From Pseudomonas sp. PSE14 (GTDB lineage Bacteria; Pseudomonadota; Gammaproteobacteria; Pseudomonadales; Pseudomonadaceae), in contig NZ_CP115669.1 in the NCBI RefSeq assembly GCF_029203285.1, positions 4,898,001-4,962,000 of the forward strand: a DNA stretch of 64,000 nt. The letters run 5' to 3'. Position numbers and translations under genes: made by a program. How positions within the stretch are numbered: position 1 is the stretch's first letter; each line of letters opens with the position of its first letter. Of this stretch, positions 47,176-56,501 are shown piece by piece. Below the pieces are notes generated by a model. The model worked only from the letters and a program-made list of their open reading frames with translations. It did no database searches and was not told where the DNA came from.

Positions 47176-48541
47176 AATCCTCCTCCCCGTGATCGTCTCT
47201 CGCGCCAAGCACTTCGCTCGCCGCGCGTTCCCCGGCCTCCACGGCCCCGTCGAAATAGCCCATCCAGCGCGTCGCCGTTTCGGTGCCGGCAAAGTGCAGT
47301 CGACCGTAGGGCTCGCGCAGCCGCGCGGCGCCGCTGGTCCACAGTCCCGGTGGGAATAACGCGGCATAGCAGCCACGGGCGAAGGGTTCCTCGGCCCAGG
47401 ATTTGTCCACGTAATCCACCGGCTTGAGCGCCGCCTCGCCGAAGTAACGGGCGAAGCAGTCGAGCACCTGGCCACGACGGTCGCCTGCCGGCCGCGCGTT
47501 CCATTGCCGCGCCTCGTCGCCTTCGATGAAGCCGAGCAGCACGCCACGCGGCGAGTCGGGGACACTGTTGTCGAAGGTCAGGCGCACCGGACCGACCTCG
47601 CTGGTGGCCTGGCCGGAGAAGCCCCGGTCGCGCCAGAAGGGTTTGTCGTAGAGCGCCATGCACTTGATCACCGCGCCTTGCGGCAGGCGTTGCAGGAGCT
47701 GATCGCGCCAGCTGGGCAGCAGGGGTTCCTGGGTGATGCGCAGCAGTTGTGTCGGAGGGATGGCGAAGATCACCCGCGAGGCGTGGTGCACGCCACGGTC
47801 GCTGACCAGTTCGACGCCACGGTCGTTCTGCCGTACGGCGCGGATCGGCTCGCCGGTGAGCACCGCGTCACCCAGGCGCTCGGCAAGAGTCTGGCAGATA
47901 CTCTGGGAGCCACCGAGGATACGCTCCTGCTGGGCGCCGCCTTCGACGCCGAGCAGGGTGTCGAGGTTGGTGCCGCTGCGGATATAGAAGAGGACGTGGA
48001 GGAACGACAGGTCATGGGGGCTGGCGGCGAACACGGCGCCGCTCATCAGCTCGAAGACCTTGCGCCCGGTGGAGGTGCGCAGGTTGCGGCGCAGCCACTC
48101 GGCGAAGGTCAGGCTGTCCCACTGGCTGGCCTTGGGGTGCAGGCTGGGGTCGCTCAGGGGGACTTCCCGTGCCATGCGATCCAGGCGCACGTGGGCCTGC
48201 ATCACATCCAGCAGGACGTGGGGAGGAAACTTGGGAATGGTGCCGCGATAGGGTTTGAGACGGCCGCCGAACAGGGTGAGGTTGTCGCCCTGGCTCCATT
48301 GCGGAAAGGTTGAAAGATTCAGCTCGGCGAGCAGGGAAAGGATGCGGTCCTGGGTCGCGCCGACCCACTGGCCGCCCACCTCGACCACTTCGCCGCTGGC
48401 GAAGCGATGGTTGAGGGTTCGTCCTCCGACGCGCTTGTTGGCCTCCAGCACTTTCACCCGTAGTCCGGCCGATGCCAGACGCCAGGCCGCGGTCAGCCCC
48501 GAGATACCGGCGCCCACCACGATCACATCGCTGCGATTCAT
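47150..48541 (-). CDS. Flavin-containing monoamine oxidase family protein
   Basis: A 463-residue FAD amine oxidase. Dinucleotide motif VIVVGAGISGLTAAWRLASAGLRVKVLEANKRVGGRTLNH (residues 4-42) and C-terminal FAD segment GRLHFAGTETATRWMGYFDGAVEAGERAA. It oxidatively deaminates a primary or secondary amine. Co-transcribed with the downstream C69 hydrolase. Confidence 0.93.
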   Translation of the reverse strand: MNRSDVIVVGAGISGLTAAWRLASAGLRVKVLEANKRVGGRTLNHRFASGEVVEVGGQWVGATQDRILSLLAELNLSTFPQWSQGDNLTLFGGRLKPYRGTIPKFPPHVLLDVMQAHVRLDRMAREVPLSDPSLHPKASQWDSLTFAEWLRRNLRTSTGRKVFELMSGAVFAASPHDLSFLHVLFYIRSGTNLDTLLGVEGGAQQERILGGSQSICQTLAERLGDAVLTGEPIRAVRQNDRGVELVSDRGVHHASRVIFAIPPTQLLRITQEPLLPSWRDQLLQRLPQGAVIKCMALYDKPFWRDRGFSGQATSEVGPVRLTFDNSVPDSPRGVLLGFIEGDEARQWNARPAGDRRGQVLDCFARYFGEAALKPVDYVDKSWAEEPFARGCYAALFPPGLWTSGAARLREPYGRLHFAGTETATRWMGYFDGAVEAGERAASEVLGARDDHGEEDYVRHLGIA

Positions 48542-48857
48542 GTTTGCGACCTTATGTTCTTGTTGTTATTGGTCCTAAGGGTAAGTCAGGAATGGTCGTC
48601 GGAAAAACCCGTCGGGCAGGAAATTTCCCGGTTTTTGTGGGGGAGTCGAGGTGAGGGATGGAGGTATCGCGGACGGAGTCAGCTCCTACGCAGGAGCTGA
48701 CCTGTAGCAGCACAGCCATGCGCGCGAACGCGGGCATGGCCCGCTCCTACGGGGTGTATCTCGCCGCGGGCAGGAACAGCTCTCGTAGGAGCAATTGTCT
48801 GTGCATTCGTAGGGCGTACAACTGTTCGCGGTTGTACGCCCTACGGGATGGCCCGGC
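48542..48857. repeat. Intergenic region with several palindromic repeats
   Basis: No gene. It contains a REP-like cluster (about 48680-48755, CTACGCAGGAGC…GCTCCTACGG with GCGCGAACGCGGGCATGGC), a CGTAGGAGCAATTGTCTG unit (about 48785) and GTAGGGCGTACAACTGTTCG…CGCCCTAC (48809-48844), related to the element at 5904-6028. It lies between the amine oxidase promoter and rimI. Confidence 0.7.
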
Positions 48858-49310
48858 TCACTCGACCAGGGTGCAGGCCATCACCAGGGCATCTTCGCGA
48901 CCACCGACCGCCGGGTAGTAGCCACGGCGCCGGCCGACTTCGTTGAAGCCGTAGCGCTCGTACAGGCGGTAGGCCGGCTGGTTGGACTCGCGCACTTCGA
49001 GGAAGCATTCCACCGCGCCCCGTTCGTGGGCGCGCTTCATCAAGTGCTCCAGCAGGGTCAGGCCCAGGCCGCGGCCCTGGTTCTCCGGCTTGACGGTGAT
49101 GTTGAGCAGGTGCGCCTCGTCGAGGATCAGCTGGATCACGCCGTGGCCGACCTGCTGGGTGCCTTCGAACATCACCCAGCATTCATAGCTGTTCAGGGCA
49201 TCGGTGAAGATGCCGCGCGTCCAGGGATGGCTGAAGGCGGCGTATTCGATCTTGAGAACGGCATCGAGGTCCGCCTCGGTCATCGGGCGGAAGGAAACGG
49301 CATCGCTCAT
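48858..49310 (-). CDS. rimI: Ribosomal protein S18-alanine N-acetyltransferase
   Basis: A 150-residue GNAT enzyme acetylating the N-terminal Ala of S18. The acetyl-CoA loop is LLNITVKPENQGRGLGLTLLEHLM, followed by ECFLEVRESNQPAYRLYERYGFNEVGRRRGYYP. It overlaps the upstream psi-subunit gene by 4 bp, the conserved holD-rimI pairing. Confidence 0.95.
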   Translation of the reverse strand: MSDAVSFRPMTEADLDAVLKIEYAAFSHPWTRGIFTDALNSYECWVMFEGTQQVGHGVIQLILDEAHLLNITVKPENQGRGLGLTLLEHLMKRAHERGAVECFLEVRESNQPAYRLYERYGFNEVGRRRGYYPAVGGREDALVMACTLVE

Positions 49311-50167
49311 GCGGTGGTCTGACTCATCCAGCGTTGCCGAACCCGGCGCATGGCGCGCCACAGGTCGGCTTTCAAAGAGGGTTCTTCGGCCAGGCGTTCG
49401 AGGCCCGGCAGGGCCCAGGCGACACCCAGGCCTTCGACTTGCAGCTCGCGCAGCAGGGACTCTTCGTCCGCTTCGCCGGCGTAGCGCACGGCGGGCATGC
49501 CGACCAGCCACAGCAAGCGGCAGGGTGCACCGTCTTCCAGGCGGGCGGCGACGAAGCCCTGGACGAACTCGCGGGCGGCCTGCGGCCCCTGGTCCATGTT
49601 GCCGCCGGCGAACAGCGGCCAGCGCACCGGCTCACCCAGCAGTTGCGGGCTCTCCGGCAGGCCGGCGGCGCGCAGCAGGTCCTTCAGCAACAGGTAGGCC
49701 GGGTCACGGCTGGCCAGGGGCTCGCCGGTAGGCAGTTCCACCAGCAGGGCACACTCGCCGGCGCGCAGCAATTGCAGGGCGAAGCGTGGCGGCGGCGCGA
49801 CCGGGGCGCGGACCACGGGTTCGGCTTCCGCCGGAGCCGGTTCTTCAGCGCTCACAGGGGCCGTCGCCTTGACTGGCGACGCAGGCTTGGGCATCAGGCG
49901 GGCGGCGATCGAGCCGGGCTCACCCACGGGCGCGGCAGCAGGAGCGGCTGCAACCGGGGCGGCTTCGCGCGCGACTTCGGCGATGGGCGCCAGCGGCGCT
50001 TTCTCGACGACGATTGGCGCGGGCGTTTCCAGCAGTTCCGGGCGCGACGGTGCGGCGAACGGCAACGCCACGCGCGGCAGCCAGGTGGCGACCTGCATGG
50101 CGCCGAGGTAGGCGCGGCGGCGGGCTTCTTCGATCAAGGGGCGGTTACCTGTAAGTGAAGCCTGCAC
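49307..50167 (-). CDS. holD: DNA polymerase III psi subunit-like protein
   Basis: About 286 residues in the position of PA4679, which was identified as the pseudomonad psi subunit linking the clamp loader to chi and SSB. The N-terminal RRRAYLGAMQVATWLPRVALPFAAPSRPELL resembles the chi/psi helix. A long Pro/Ala/Glu linker (about residues 50-125) precedes a C-terminal domain (LLRAGECALLVELPTGEPLASRDPAYLLLKDLLRAAG…). The start is uncertain: GTG 50167 or TTG 50137, neither with a strong ribosome site. Assignment rests on gene order plus domain layout. Confidence 0.75.
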   Translation of the reverse strand: MQASLTGNRPLIEEARRRAYLGAMQVATWLPRVALPFAAPSRPELLETPAPIVVEKAPLAPIAEVAREAAPVAAAPAAAPVGEPGSIAARLMPKPASPVKATAPVSAEEPAPAEAEPVVRAPVAPPPRFALQLLRAGECALLVELPTGEPLASRDPAYLLLKDLLRAAGLPESPQLLGEPVRWPLFAGGNMDQGPQAAREFVQGFVAARLEDGAPCRLLWLVGMPAVRYAGEADEESLLRELQVEGLGVAWALPGLERLAEEPSLKADLWRAMRRVRQRWMSQTTA

Positions 50168-50234
50168 GAGCAGGCCGGCACATCGAGGCGGGATTGTCGC
50201 GTGAAACGCGCCGAGGGGAAAGGCCGGTCAGCGG

Positions 50235-50759
50235 TTACTGGGTGCCGAACACATACACGTTACCGGTCAGCTTGATCGCGCCGGTGGCCTGGTAGGTGAG
50301 CAGGTTGGTCTGCTGCAGGCCGCTGGCGGCGACCTTGCCCTGGTTGGCGCCGCCGAGGGTGAACTGCAGGTTGGTGGCGCTGGCATTGGTCAGGCCGATC
50401 TTCATGGCCTGGCGGTTGAACAGCGCGCCGTCGCCGTTGAAGCCGCTGTTGATGGTCACTATGTCCAGGCTCATGCCATCGAAGCTGAAGGCGCCCTTGA
50501 TGTTGTCCAGCACGATGAAACCGGTGCTGTTGAGCGGCTGGATCGCCAGGCGCGCACCGCAACCACCGGTGCAGCGGGTGTCGCTGGCCACCGGGGCGAG
50601 GTTGAAGTTGACGCTCAGGCTGACGCCGTCCTGGCCGCTGACGTCGGACATCTCGCTGTCGTCCAGGTTGCGCATCTCGGCGTGGGCGCCAGCGGCGGCG
50701 AGCAGCAGCAAGGCACTCAGGAATCGACGGGGCAGGCGGTTCACGGCGATGCTCCTCAT
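50235..50759 (-). CDS. Exported protein with LDDxEMSDVSGQ motif, third of three
   Basis: 174 residues. Signal peptide MRSIAVNRLPRRFLSALLLLAAAGAHA, then EMRNLDDSEMSDVSGQDGVSLSVNFNL directly at the mature N terminus, followed by a beta-rich repeat-poor domain (IKGAFSFDGMSLDIVTINSG…). The motif recurs in the two genes upstream. It resembles the DUF6160/FilA-like surface proteins. Function unknown. One base separates it from the previous gene. Confidence 0.8.
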   Translation of the reverse strand: MRSIAVNRLPRRFLSALLLLAAAGAHAEMRNLDDSEMSDVSGQDGVSLSVNFNLAPVASDTRCTGGCGARLAIQPLNSTGFIVLDNIKGAFSFDGMSLDIVTINSGFNGDGALFNRQAMKIGLTNASATNLQFTLGGANQGKVAASGLQQTNLLTYQATGAIKLTGNVYVFGTQ

Positions 50760-50760
50760 G

Positions 50761-52344
50761 TCATTGGCGCGGCAGGTTGACGGTACGCACGTTCAGGTAG
50801 TCGATCCGCATGCCCCGTACAGCCTGGGAACCAAGGTCGGTACCGCCGATGTTCAGGTTCCCGATGCTGATATTGCTCTTCTGCACGTTCTGGTAGAAGG
50901 CGGTGTGGTTGGCCCAGGTGACGCCCGGGGCGTTGAGGACCAGGTCGCCGTTGCTGGCGACGGTGAGGGTCGCCGGCTGGTAGTTGGCGTCGCCCAGGTT
51001 GAGGTCGAAGTAGACGTTCTTGGCCACCACGCGGTCGCTGTCCGAGCAGACCTCGCAGCCACTGATGATCAGCTTGTCGGCGTACATCTGCAGGCTCATG
51101 GAGGCCTTCAGGCCGGCCGAGTCGCCCCACAGGTTGAGGTAGGAGCCGTTGAGGGTGAAGTTTTCCAGGGCGATGCTGAAGTAGTCCTGCCGCTGTGTGG
51201 TGGCGCCGCGGCTGCCGTCGCTGTTGTAGGCGACGCTGGGCAGGGTGAAGCGGGTCTTGATGCCGATGTCCAGGCCCTGGATACGGGTGCCGGCGGAACC
51301 GGGCATGGCGTCGGCCACCAGTTTCACCGTGGCGATGTTGTTTCCCGTGCGGGTGATGGTGCCGCCCACGCAGGTGGTGGCGCCGCTGCTTTGCGCCCCG
51401 CAGAGCTGAACGAACTTGTCGTAATCGCTGGCGCGCTGGCTGAGGGTGACGCCATTGCGGGTGACGTTCCAGGAGGCACTGAGGTTCTGCTGCGCGGTGC
51501 TCAGGTTGGAGGTACTGGTGTTGTAGCCGTCCACCGAGTCGTTGTAGGCCTTCACCCCGGTGTTGGTACTGCAACCGGCGATAAAGGAGCAGTCGTACTT
51601 GGCACCGAACTCCGGCTTGCTGGTACAGGCGATGCCCAGCACGTTGTCGCAGACCCGCGCGGGAGCTACGGCGTATGTGCTCTGCATGGTGCTGTAGTTG
51701 TTCTTCACCACGATCTGTGCGGCATCCACCTGGGCCTCGCGCTGGTTGACCACGACCATGTCAGCATCGATGCCCGACTTCAACGTGACCATGTCATTGG
51801 AATAGGTGCTCAGCAGGGTGTTGCGCTGGGTGGTCAGCGCGCTGAGCTCGCTATTGATCTTGCTGGTCGCCTTGGTGGGGTCGGTGCAACCGGCCTCGCC
51901 GAACAGGCAGCCCTGGTAGTAAGACCAGAGGCCGAACTTGTGCGTGTCGTTGATCGGGTCGGTCCAGGTCGGCGTCATCAACTGCAGCGCCTGCTGCCCG
52001 ACCGGGATGTTGGCGCCAACCTTGTACTTGATCGGGCCGAAGGTGAAGGGATGCATGGGCGTGCCCATGTACGCCTTGGTGTCGAGCGTGCCACGCTGGC
52101 TGCCGGCGCCCTTGATGTAGGCACCGGTGATGTCCACCTGGACATCCTGGTTGGCGCTGTTCTTCACCCCGGTGATCTTCGCCGAGGCGCTGGCCTGGTC
52201 GTAGCTGAAGCCGTCGATGAAGAAGCCCAGGCCCGCGCCGCTGACTTCTCCCAGCTGGTCATCGTCCAGGGCCTTCATGGCCTGGGCCGGCAGGCAGAGC
52301 AGCCAGCCGAACAGGCAGGCGATGAGTGTGGCACGTGCGCTCAT
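50761..52344 (-). CDS. Large exported protein with LDDDQLGEVSG motif, second of three
   Basis: 527 residues from ATG 52344. Signal MSARATLIACLFGWLLCLPAQA, then MKALDDDQLGEVSGAGLGFFIDGFSYDQASASAKI. The body is beta-rich with a coiled central part (TKATSKINSELSALTTQRNTLLSTYSNDMVTLK) and several cysteine pairs. Its C-terminal region ends in GMRIDYLNVRTVNLPRQ. Probably exported to the envelope or surface. One base after the preceding gene. Confidence 0.8.
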   Translation of the reverse strand: MSARATLIACLFGWLLCLPAQAMKALDDDQLGEVSGAGLGFFIDGFSYDQASASAKITGVKNSANQDVQVDITGAYIKGAGSQRGTLDTKAYMGTPMHPFTFGPIKYKVGANIPVGQQALQLMTPTWTDPINDTHKFGLWSYYQGCLFGEAGCTDPTKATSKINSELSALTTQRNTLLSTYSNDMVTLKSGIDADMVVVNQREAQVDAAQIVVKNNYSTMQSTYAVAPARVCDNVLGIACTSKPEFGAKYDCSFIAGCSTNTGVKAYNDSVDGYNTSTSNLSTAQQNLSASWNVTRNGVTLSQRASDYDKFVQLCGAQSSGATTCVGGTITRTGNNIATVKLVADAMPGSAGTRIQGLDIGIKTRFTLPSVAYNSDGSRGATTQRQDYFSIALENFTLNGSYLNLWGDSAGLKASMSLQMYADKLIISGCEVCSDSDRVVAKNVYFDLNLGDANYQPATLTVASNGDLVLNAPGVTWANHTAFYQNVQKSNISIGNLNIGGTDLGSQAVRGMRIDYLNVRTVNLPRQ

Positions 52345-52345
52345 G

Positions 52346-53428
52346 TCAGCACCCCGCCGCCTGGGAGCCCATGCAGGTCGACTGGCGAGGCAGGCCGCGC
52401 AGGGCATCGTAGAGGTTGATCAGGATCGGATAGACCGCATCCGCGCCATTGCCCACCTTCGGGAAGTTGGCGAAGGCGCCGGACTGGGTGTTCACGAACT
52501 TGCCGGCATTGGCCAGGTCCTGCCAGGGCACGTTCTGGTTCTGCAGGGAGAAGAAGATGCCCTGGGCGCCGGTGTTGATATCGGTGGAGCCCGGCTTGCC
52601 GATGTAGATGGTCTTGTAGTTGGTCAGGTCGAAGCAGGTGGTCAGGCCCAGCGCCTGGCAGTTGTTGGTGGTCGACAGGGTCGGGATCAGTGCGGCGACC
52701 AGACCGCCCGAGTCGGAGTGTAACGAGTCACCCTTGGCGATGCCGATCTGGGTGGCGCGGTTGATCGGCTGGCCATTGATAGTGGCCTCGCCGGTGCCGG
52801 CCTTGAGCAGCACCACGTCGGCGTAGACCGGCGTATCCCCAGCCACGGCCAGCGCCAGGCAGTTGATCAGGTTCGGGCAGCCGTTGCGGGTGTAGTAGTC
52901 GTAGGCGATGGACGCCGGGCCGTAGATCTGGCCCTGCAGGTTGCCGGTGATCGACAGGATATCGCCGGACAGGTCGCCCTGCGCCTTGCCGAAGCCGACC
53001 CGTGCGCCCACCAGTTGGCGCACGCCGTTGTTGGTCTGGAAGGCGAACTCGACGTACGGATCCTGGATCTGGAACGGCACCACCTTGGCATCGGGCGAGT
53101 TGGCATTGTCCACCCGGCCGAGGGCGAAGTTGTTGATCAGGATGTCGGCCGGCTGGTTGGACACGGTGGTGGCGCCGGTGCGGGTGTAGTTGCCCAGGCT
53201 GAGCTGGTCGATGTTGGTCAGCAGGCTGATGTCGGCGCCGAAGTTGAGCCGGGTGTACTGGTAGTTCTGGTAGGTGGAGGCATCGACGGTGAGCATCGCG
53301 CCCTGCCCCGAGATCGCCGACAGCTCGTCGTCATCCATCGATTGCATGCGCGCCTGGGCGGAACAGGCCAGCAGGCCCCCGCAGAGCAAGGCAAGGGCAC
53401 GCATGAGCGGACCGGAGGACTGACGCAT
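52346..53428 (-). CDS. Exported protein with MDDDELSAISGQ motif, first of three
   Basis: 360 residues. Signal MRQSSGPLMRALALLCGGLLACSAQA, then RMQSMDDDELSAISGQGAMLTVDASTYQNYQYTRLNFGADI, a beta-rich domain, and a C-terminal CMGSQAAGC. It starts the three-gene unit after GAGGAGAGTGCC. The repeated leader motif in three adjacent but divergent proteins suggests a shared export or assembly step. Confidence 0.8.
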   Translation of the reverse strand: MRQSSGPLMRALALLCGGLLACSAQARMQSMDDDELSAISGQGAMLTVDASTYQNYQYTRLNFGADISLLTNIDQLSLGNYTRTGATTVSNQPADILINNFALGRVDNANSPDAKVVPFQIQDPYVEFAFQTNNGVRQLVGARVGFGKAQGDLSGDILSITGNLQGQIYGPASIAYDYYTRNGCPNLINCLALAVAGDTPVYADVVLLKAGTGEATINGQPINRATQIGIAKGDSLHSDSGGLVAALIPTLSTTNNCQALGLTTCFDLTNYKTIYIGKPGSTDINTGAQGIFFSLQNQNVPWQDLANAGKFVNTQSGAFANFPKVGNGADAVYPILINLYDALRGLPRQSTCMGSQAAGC

Positions 53429-53668
53429 GGCACTCTCCTCTGATGGGGAGCTGTTGTTATTGGAAGGGGACGCGCAACCGGCGCACGGCCGGTCCTTGGC
53501 AGCGACCGGAGGCTCGACCCCGTGATGCCACTATAGGAATTCGGCCGCCAAGGCGGCCCGACCCATAGTCGAGAAAATGTGCCTTCGGAAGTGAAAAACC
53601 TGCACGGGCGGAGCGAGGGGTTGGCAGGAGTTGTTACCCATCGTCACACCCGCGTTACAGATACCGGA
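53429..53668. other. Intergenic region between exported-protein operon and next gene
   Basis: No gene seen. A GGCCGCC/GGCGGCC hairpin lies at about 53543-53558. The promoter of the minus-strand exported-protein operon must be here, but I see no confident -35/-10 pair. Confidence 0.4.
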
Positions 53669-54274
53669 TCAGCGCTGGCGGAACAGGCCGATCAGGTGCT
53701 CGGCGATGGCGCCCTTGATGGAGTCCAGGTTCAGGCGTGAATGGCTCTGCAGCTTGGCGATGTTCAGGCGGTGCAGGTGCAGCGAGGGCATGCGCGCCTC
53801 GTATTCGCGCAGGTCGCCCTTGACCAGCACCGGCAGGAAGGAGTCCTCGCGCATCCGGTAGCGGTTGATCAGCACCTTCAGCCCGTCCTGGAATGGCAGC
53901 TCGCGGGACGCCACCAGGCGGTGCTCGCCGGGAATCTTCAGGTACAGGCCGCTGTAGCCCATGGTCTCGCCGGGCAGTATGTGGATACCGGTGGGCTCGA
54001 CCGCGTCGGCGGGAATGTCATGGAAGGTGTCGAACCAGGCCTGCTCGTCCGGCAGGATGGTGATGCCGCCTTCCTGGCTTTCCGGAATCACGAAGCTGTA
54101 GTTGCTGTAGAGCTTCTCGACGTACGACGAATAGATGCACAGGCGGTTCTCGAAGCGCTGCAGGAAAGCGATGGCTTCGTTGCGGTCGGTGATGGCGTCC
54201 AGATCCCAGTCGAGGTCGTTCTGGCGCTCCAGTTCGGCCCACCGGGCTTTGGCAAGTGCGGCGTCGTAGGTCAT
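53669..54274 (-). CDS. Conserved hypothetical protein beside mks operon
   Basis: 201 residues (MTYDAALAKARWAELERQND…), soluble, no signal, mixed alpha/beta. It contains FENRLCIYSSYVEKLYSNYSFVIPESQEGGITILPDEQAWFDTFHDIP and a C-terminal helical part. It corresponds by position to PA4683-type genes of unknown function. Divergent from mksF across about 200 bp; a link to the condensin is not shown. Confidence 0.75.
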   Translation of the reverse strand: MTYDAALAKARWAELERQNDLDWDLDAITDRNEAIAFLQRFENRLCIYSSYVEKLYSNYSFVIPESQEGGITILPDEQAWFDTFHDIPADAVEPTGIHILPGETMGYSGLYLKIPGEHRLVASRELPFQDGLKVLINRYRMREDSFLPVLVKGDLREYEARMPSLHLHRLNIAKLQSHSRLNLDSIKGAIAEHLIGLFRQR

Positions 54275-54478
54275 GGTGATAAATCAGTCTTCGTCGACTG
54301 ACTCTGGCAGAAAACATGCCAGAAAATTCAGCTATTTAGCGGCGAAATTCCGTGATCCATTTCACGCATGAGCCGATGGAGCTCGTCGCAATCTGACGCG
54401 TTTCGTCACTCTGTCGGCCAGGGCAGACCCTTTGCAGTACAATCGCTCCCTTTGTTCATTCCGGGCCCAACCAAGCCG

Positions 54479-55756
54479 ATGATCGACCCACGACGCGTAC
54501 TACGCGCCCTCGCCGAACACTGGGTGCTGCTCGAACCGCTGTGCGAGCGCTTCGACGCCGGCACCCTGAGCCTGGTGGAGCTGCGCAACCAGCTCACCAG
54601 CCAGCTGCCCGACAGCACCCCGGTGGACATCACCGCCCTGCTCGACCAGTGGGTGCGCCTGGACATCCTCGTCCCGGTGGCCAAGAGCCCCAACCGCTTC
54701 GAGCTGAACGCGCAGATCCACGACTTCCTCGCCTACCTGCGCCAGGAACACCGCCTGGGCCTGTGCCTGGAGATCGAAGCCTACCTGCGCCATCTGGAGC
54801 GCCTGGCCGGCTATATCCGCGATGCCTTCGAGGTGCGCGACGGCAACGACCTGGCCCGCCAACTGCGCCTGCTCGACATGCGCGTGCGCGACGTGCTGAA
54901 GAAGCTGGCCAACGACGAACAGGCACTGGTCGCCGTGGCCGAACGGGCGAAGACCCAGGACCGGCAGATTCCGCTGCGCCAGCGCTACGCGGAAGTCCTG
55001 GCGACCTGGGACGAATACGTCGAACCGATGATCCAGCTGGTCTCCGCCGACGGCGCCTTCGAACAAGGCGTGCGCCGCGTGGAACAGGTGCTGCTGCGCC
55101 TGCTCGGCGAACAGGCACGCCTCGGCCAACTGGTGGACGACGACCAGCTGCTGCGCACCCACGCGCGCATCCTGGAAATGCAGACCACCGCCCAACTCAC
55201 CCTGCGCCGCGCCCGCGAACTGCTGCTGCCGCTGCGTGAGGAAGCCCGTCGGCACAACGCGATCACCCGCGGTGCCGCCCTGGCACTGTCGGTCATCCGC
55301 CGCAAGGGCATCGACGCCGTGCCCCAGGCCGCCATGCCGATGTTCACCCGGCCGCAGAGCAACTTCCTGGGCACCGCGTCCCAGGTCGAAAGCTACGTCT
55401 TCGCGCTGGCCAACTTCCAGCCAAAGCCGGCGCATTTCCCCAAGGCCAGCGGCAATCGCAAGAGCGACGGCCCGCAGCGCTCGCCGCGCACCGCGCGGGA
55501 AATGCTCGACCGCTGCCAGGCCGCGCTGCCGCTGCCGGACCTGATGCAGTGGCTGCTGGAGCAGGAGCCCGAAGGCGCCACCGACGAGCTGCTCTACTGG
55601 TTCTCGCGCCTCTCCCGCGATGCCCGCTTCCAGCGCGACCGCCTCGAGCGGGCCCAATACGACACTCTCCAGCACAGCGTCAGCCTGTGCTCCTTCGCCC
55701 TGATCGCCAGCCCCGCCGCTGGCAAGGACAGCAAGAGCGAATCGCATGCAGATTAA
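54479..55756 (+). CDS. mksF: Condensin kleisin subunit MksF
   Basis: 425 residues from ATG 54479 (MIDPRRVLRALAEHWVLLEPLCE). It has an N-terminal winged-helix-like region and a long helical middle (KKLANDEQALVAVAERAKTQDRQIPLRQRYAEVLATWDEYVEPMIQLV) as in MukF/MksF kleisins that bridge the two heads of the SMC-like partner. It overlaps mksE by 11 bp. Matches PA4684 by gene order. Confidence 0.9.
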   Translation: MIDPRRVLRALAEHWVLLEPLCERFDAGTLSLVELRNQLTSQLPDSTPVDITALLDQWVRLDILVPVAKSPNRFELNAQIHDFLAYLRQEHRLGLCLEIEAYLRHLERLAGYIRDAFEVRDGNDLARQLRLLDMRVRDVLKKLANDEQALVAVAERAKTQDRQIPLRQRYAEVLATWDEYVEPMIQLVSADGAFEQGVRRVEQVLLRLLGEQARLGQLVDDDQLLRTHARILEMQTTAQLTLRRARELLLPLREEARRHNAITRGAALALSVIRRKGIDAVPQAAMPMFTRPQSNFLGTASQVESYVFALANFQPKPAHFPKASGNRKSDGPQRSPRTAREMLDRCQAALPLPDLMQWLLEQEPEGATDELLYWFSRLSRDARFQRDRLERAQYDTLQHSVSLCSFALIASPAAGKDSKSESHAD

Positions 55757-56501
55757 TCTCACCGAAATGACCCAGCTCGCGCCGATCTTCCGCGAGCTGT
55801 TCAAGGGCTTCCACATCAGCCGCCGCGACCCGGAGCTGTACAGCCAGTTGTCCAACCAGCAGGACGCCTACCGCGCGCTGTTCCGCAGCCTGGGCTACGA
55901 GCTGGTCTGCGATACCCGCGGCTTCTACTACTTCGTCCCCGAGCAGGTCGGCGCCCAGGTGAACAAGACCGCCCAGCGCCTGGCGCTGTTCACCTTCATC
56001 CTCGTCGAGCACCTGGCCGACCAGGGCCGCGACCCGCTGGCCGTCCTCGATGGCGGCAGCATCGGCCGCGACGAACTGCCGCCGCTGCTGGAGAAATACC
56101 GCGACCTGTTCCTGCAGGCCGAGGTGACCACCCAGGAAGAACTGGAAGAGAAGGTCATGCGCCGCCTCACCCAGCTCGGCTTCGCCGCCGAGGACAACGG
56201 CGTGTACCGCTTCCTGCCGCCGATCCACCGCTTCCTCGACGTCTGCCTGTCGGTCCAGCAGGACCGCGACCTGGCCAGCAACCTGCACGCCAGCGAAATG
56301 CAGTTCACCACTCCCGCGCTGATGGACGAGGACGACGAGCCGGTGGTGATCCTGGAGTCCTACGCCGACGAGCCGGCTGACGACGAAGCCATCGTCACCC
56401 TTGAAGCACCTGCTGCCGTGATCGTGGAAGAAGAGAGCGAAGAAGACGCCCTCGCCCGCGCCATCGCCGAAGAACAAGCCGACATGGAGGCCCAGGCATG
56501 A
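55746..56501 (+). CDS. mksE: Condensin subunit MksE
   Basis: 251 residues: MukE-like tandem winged-helix protein (LAPIFRELFKGFHISRRDPELYSQLSNQQDAYRALFRSLGYELVCDTRGFYYFVPEQ) with an acidic C-terminal tail (EEESEEDALARAIAEEQADMEAQA). It binds the kleisin MksF and regulates DNA loading. Its stop overlaps the mksB start by 4 bp. Confidence 0.92.
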   Translation: MQINLTEMTQLAPIFRELFKGFHISRRDPELYSQLSNQQDAYRALFRSLGYELVCDTRGFYYFVPEQVGAQVNKTAQRLALFTFILVEHLADQGRDPLAVLDGGSIGRDELPPLLEKYRDLFLQAEVTTQEELEEKVMRRLTQLGFAAEDNGVYRFLPPIHRFLDVCLSVQQDRDLASNLHASEMQFTTPALMDEDDEPVVILESYADEPADDEAIVTLEAPAAVIVEEESEEDALARAIAEEQADMEAQA

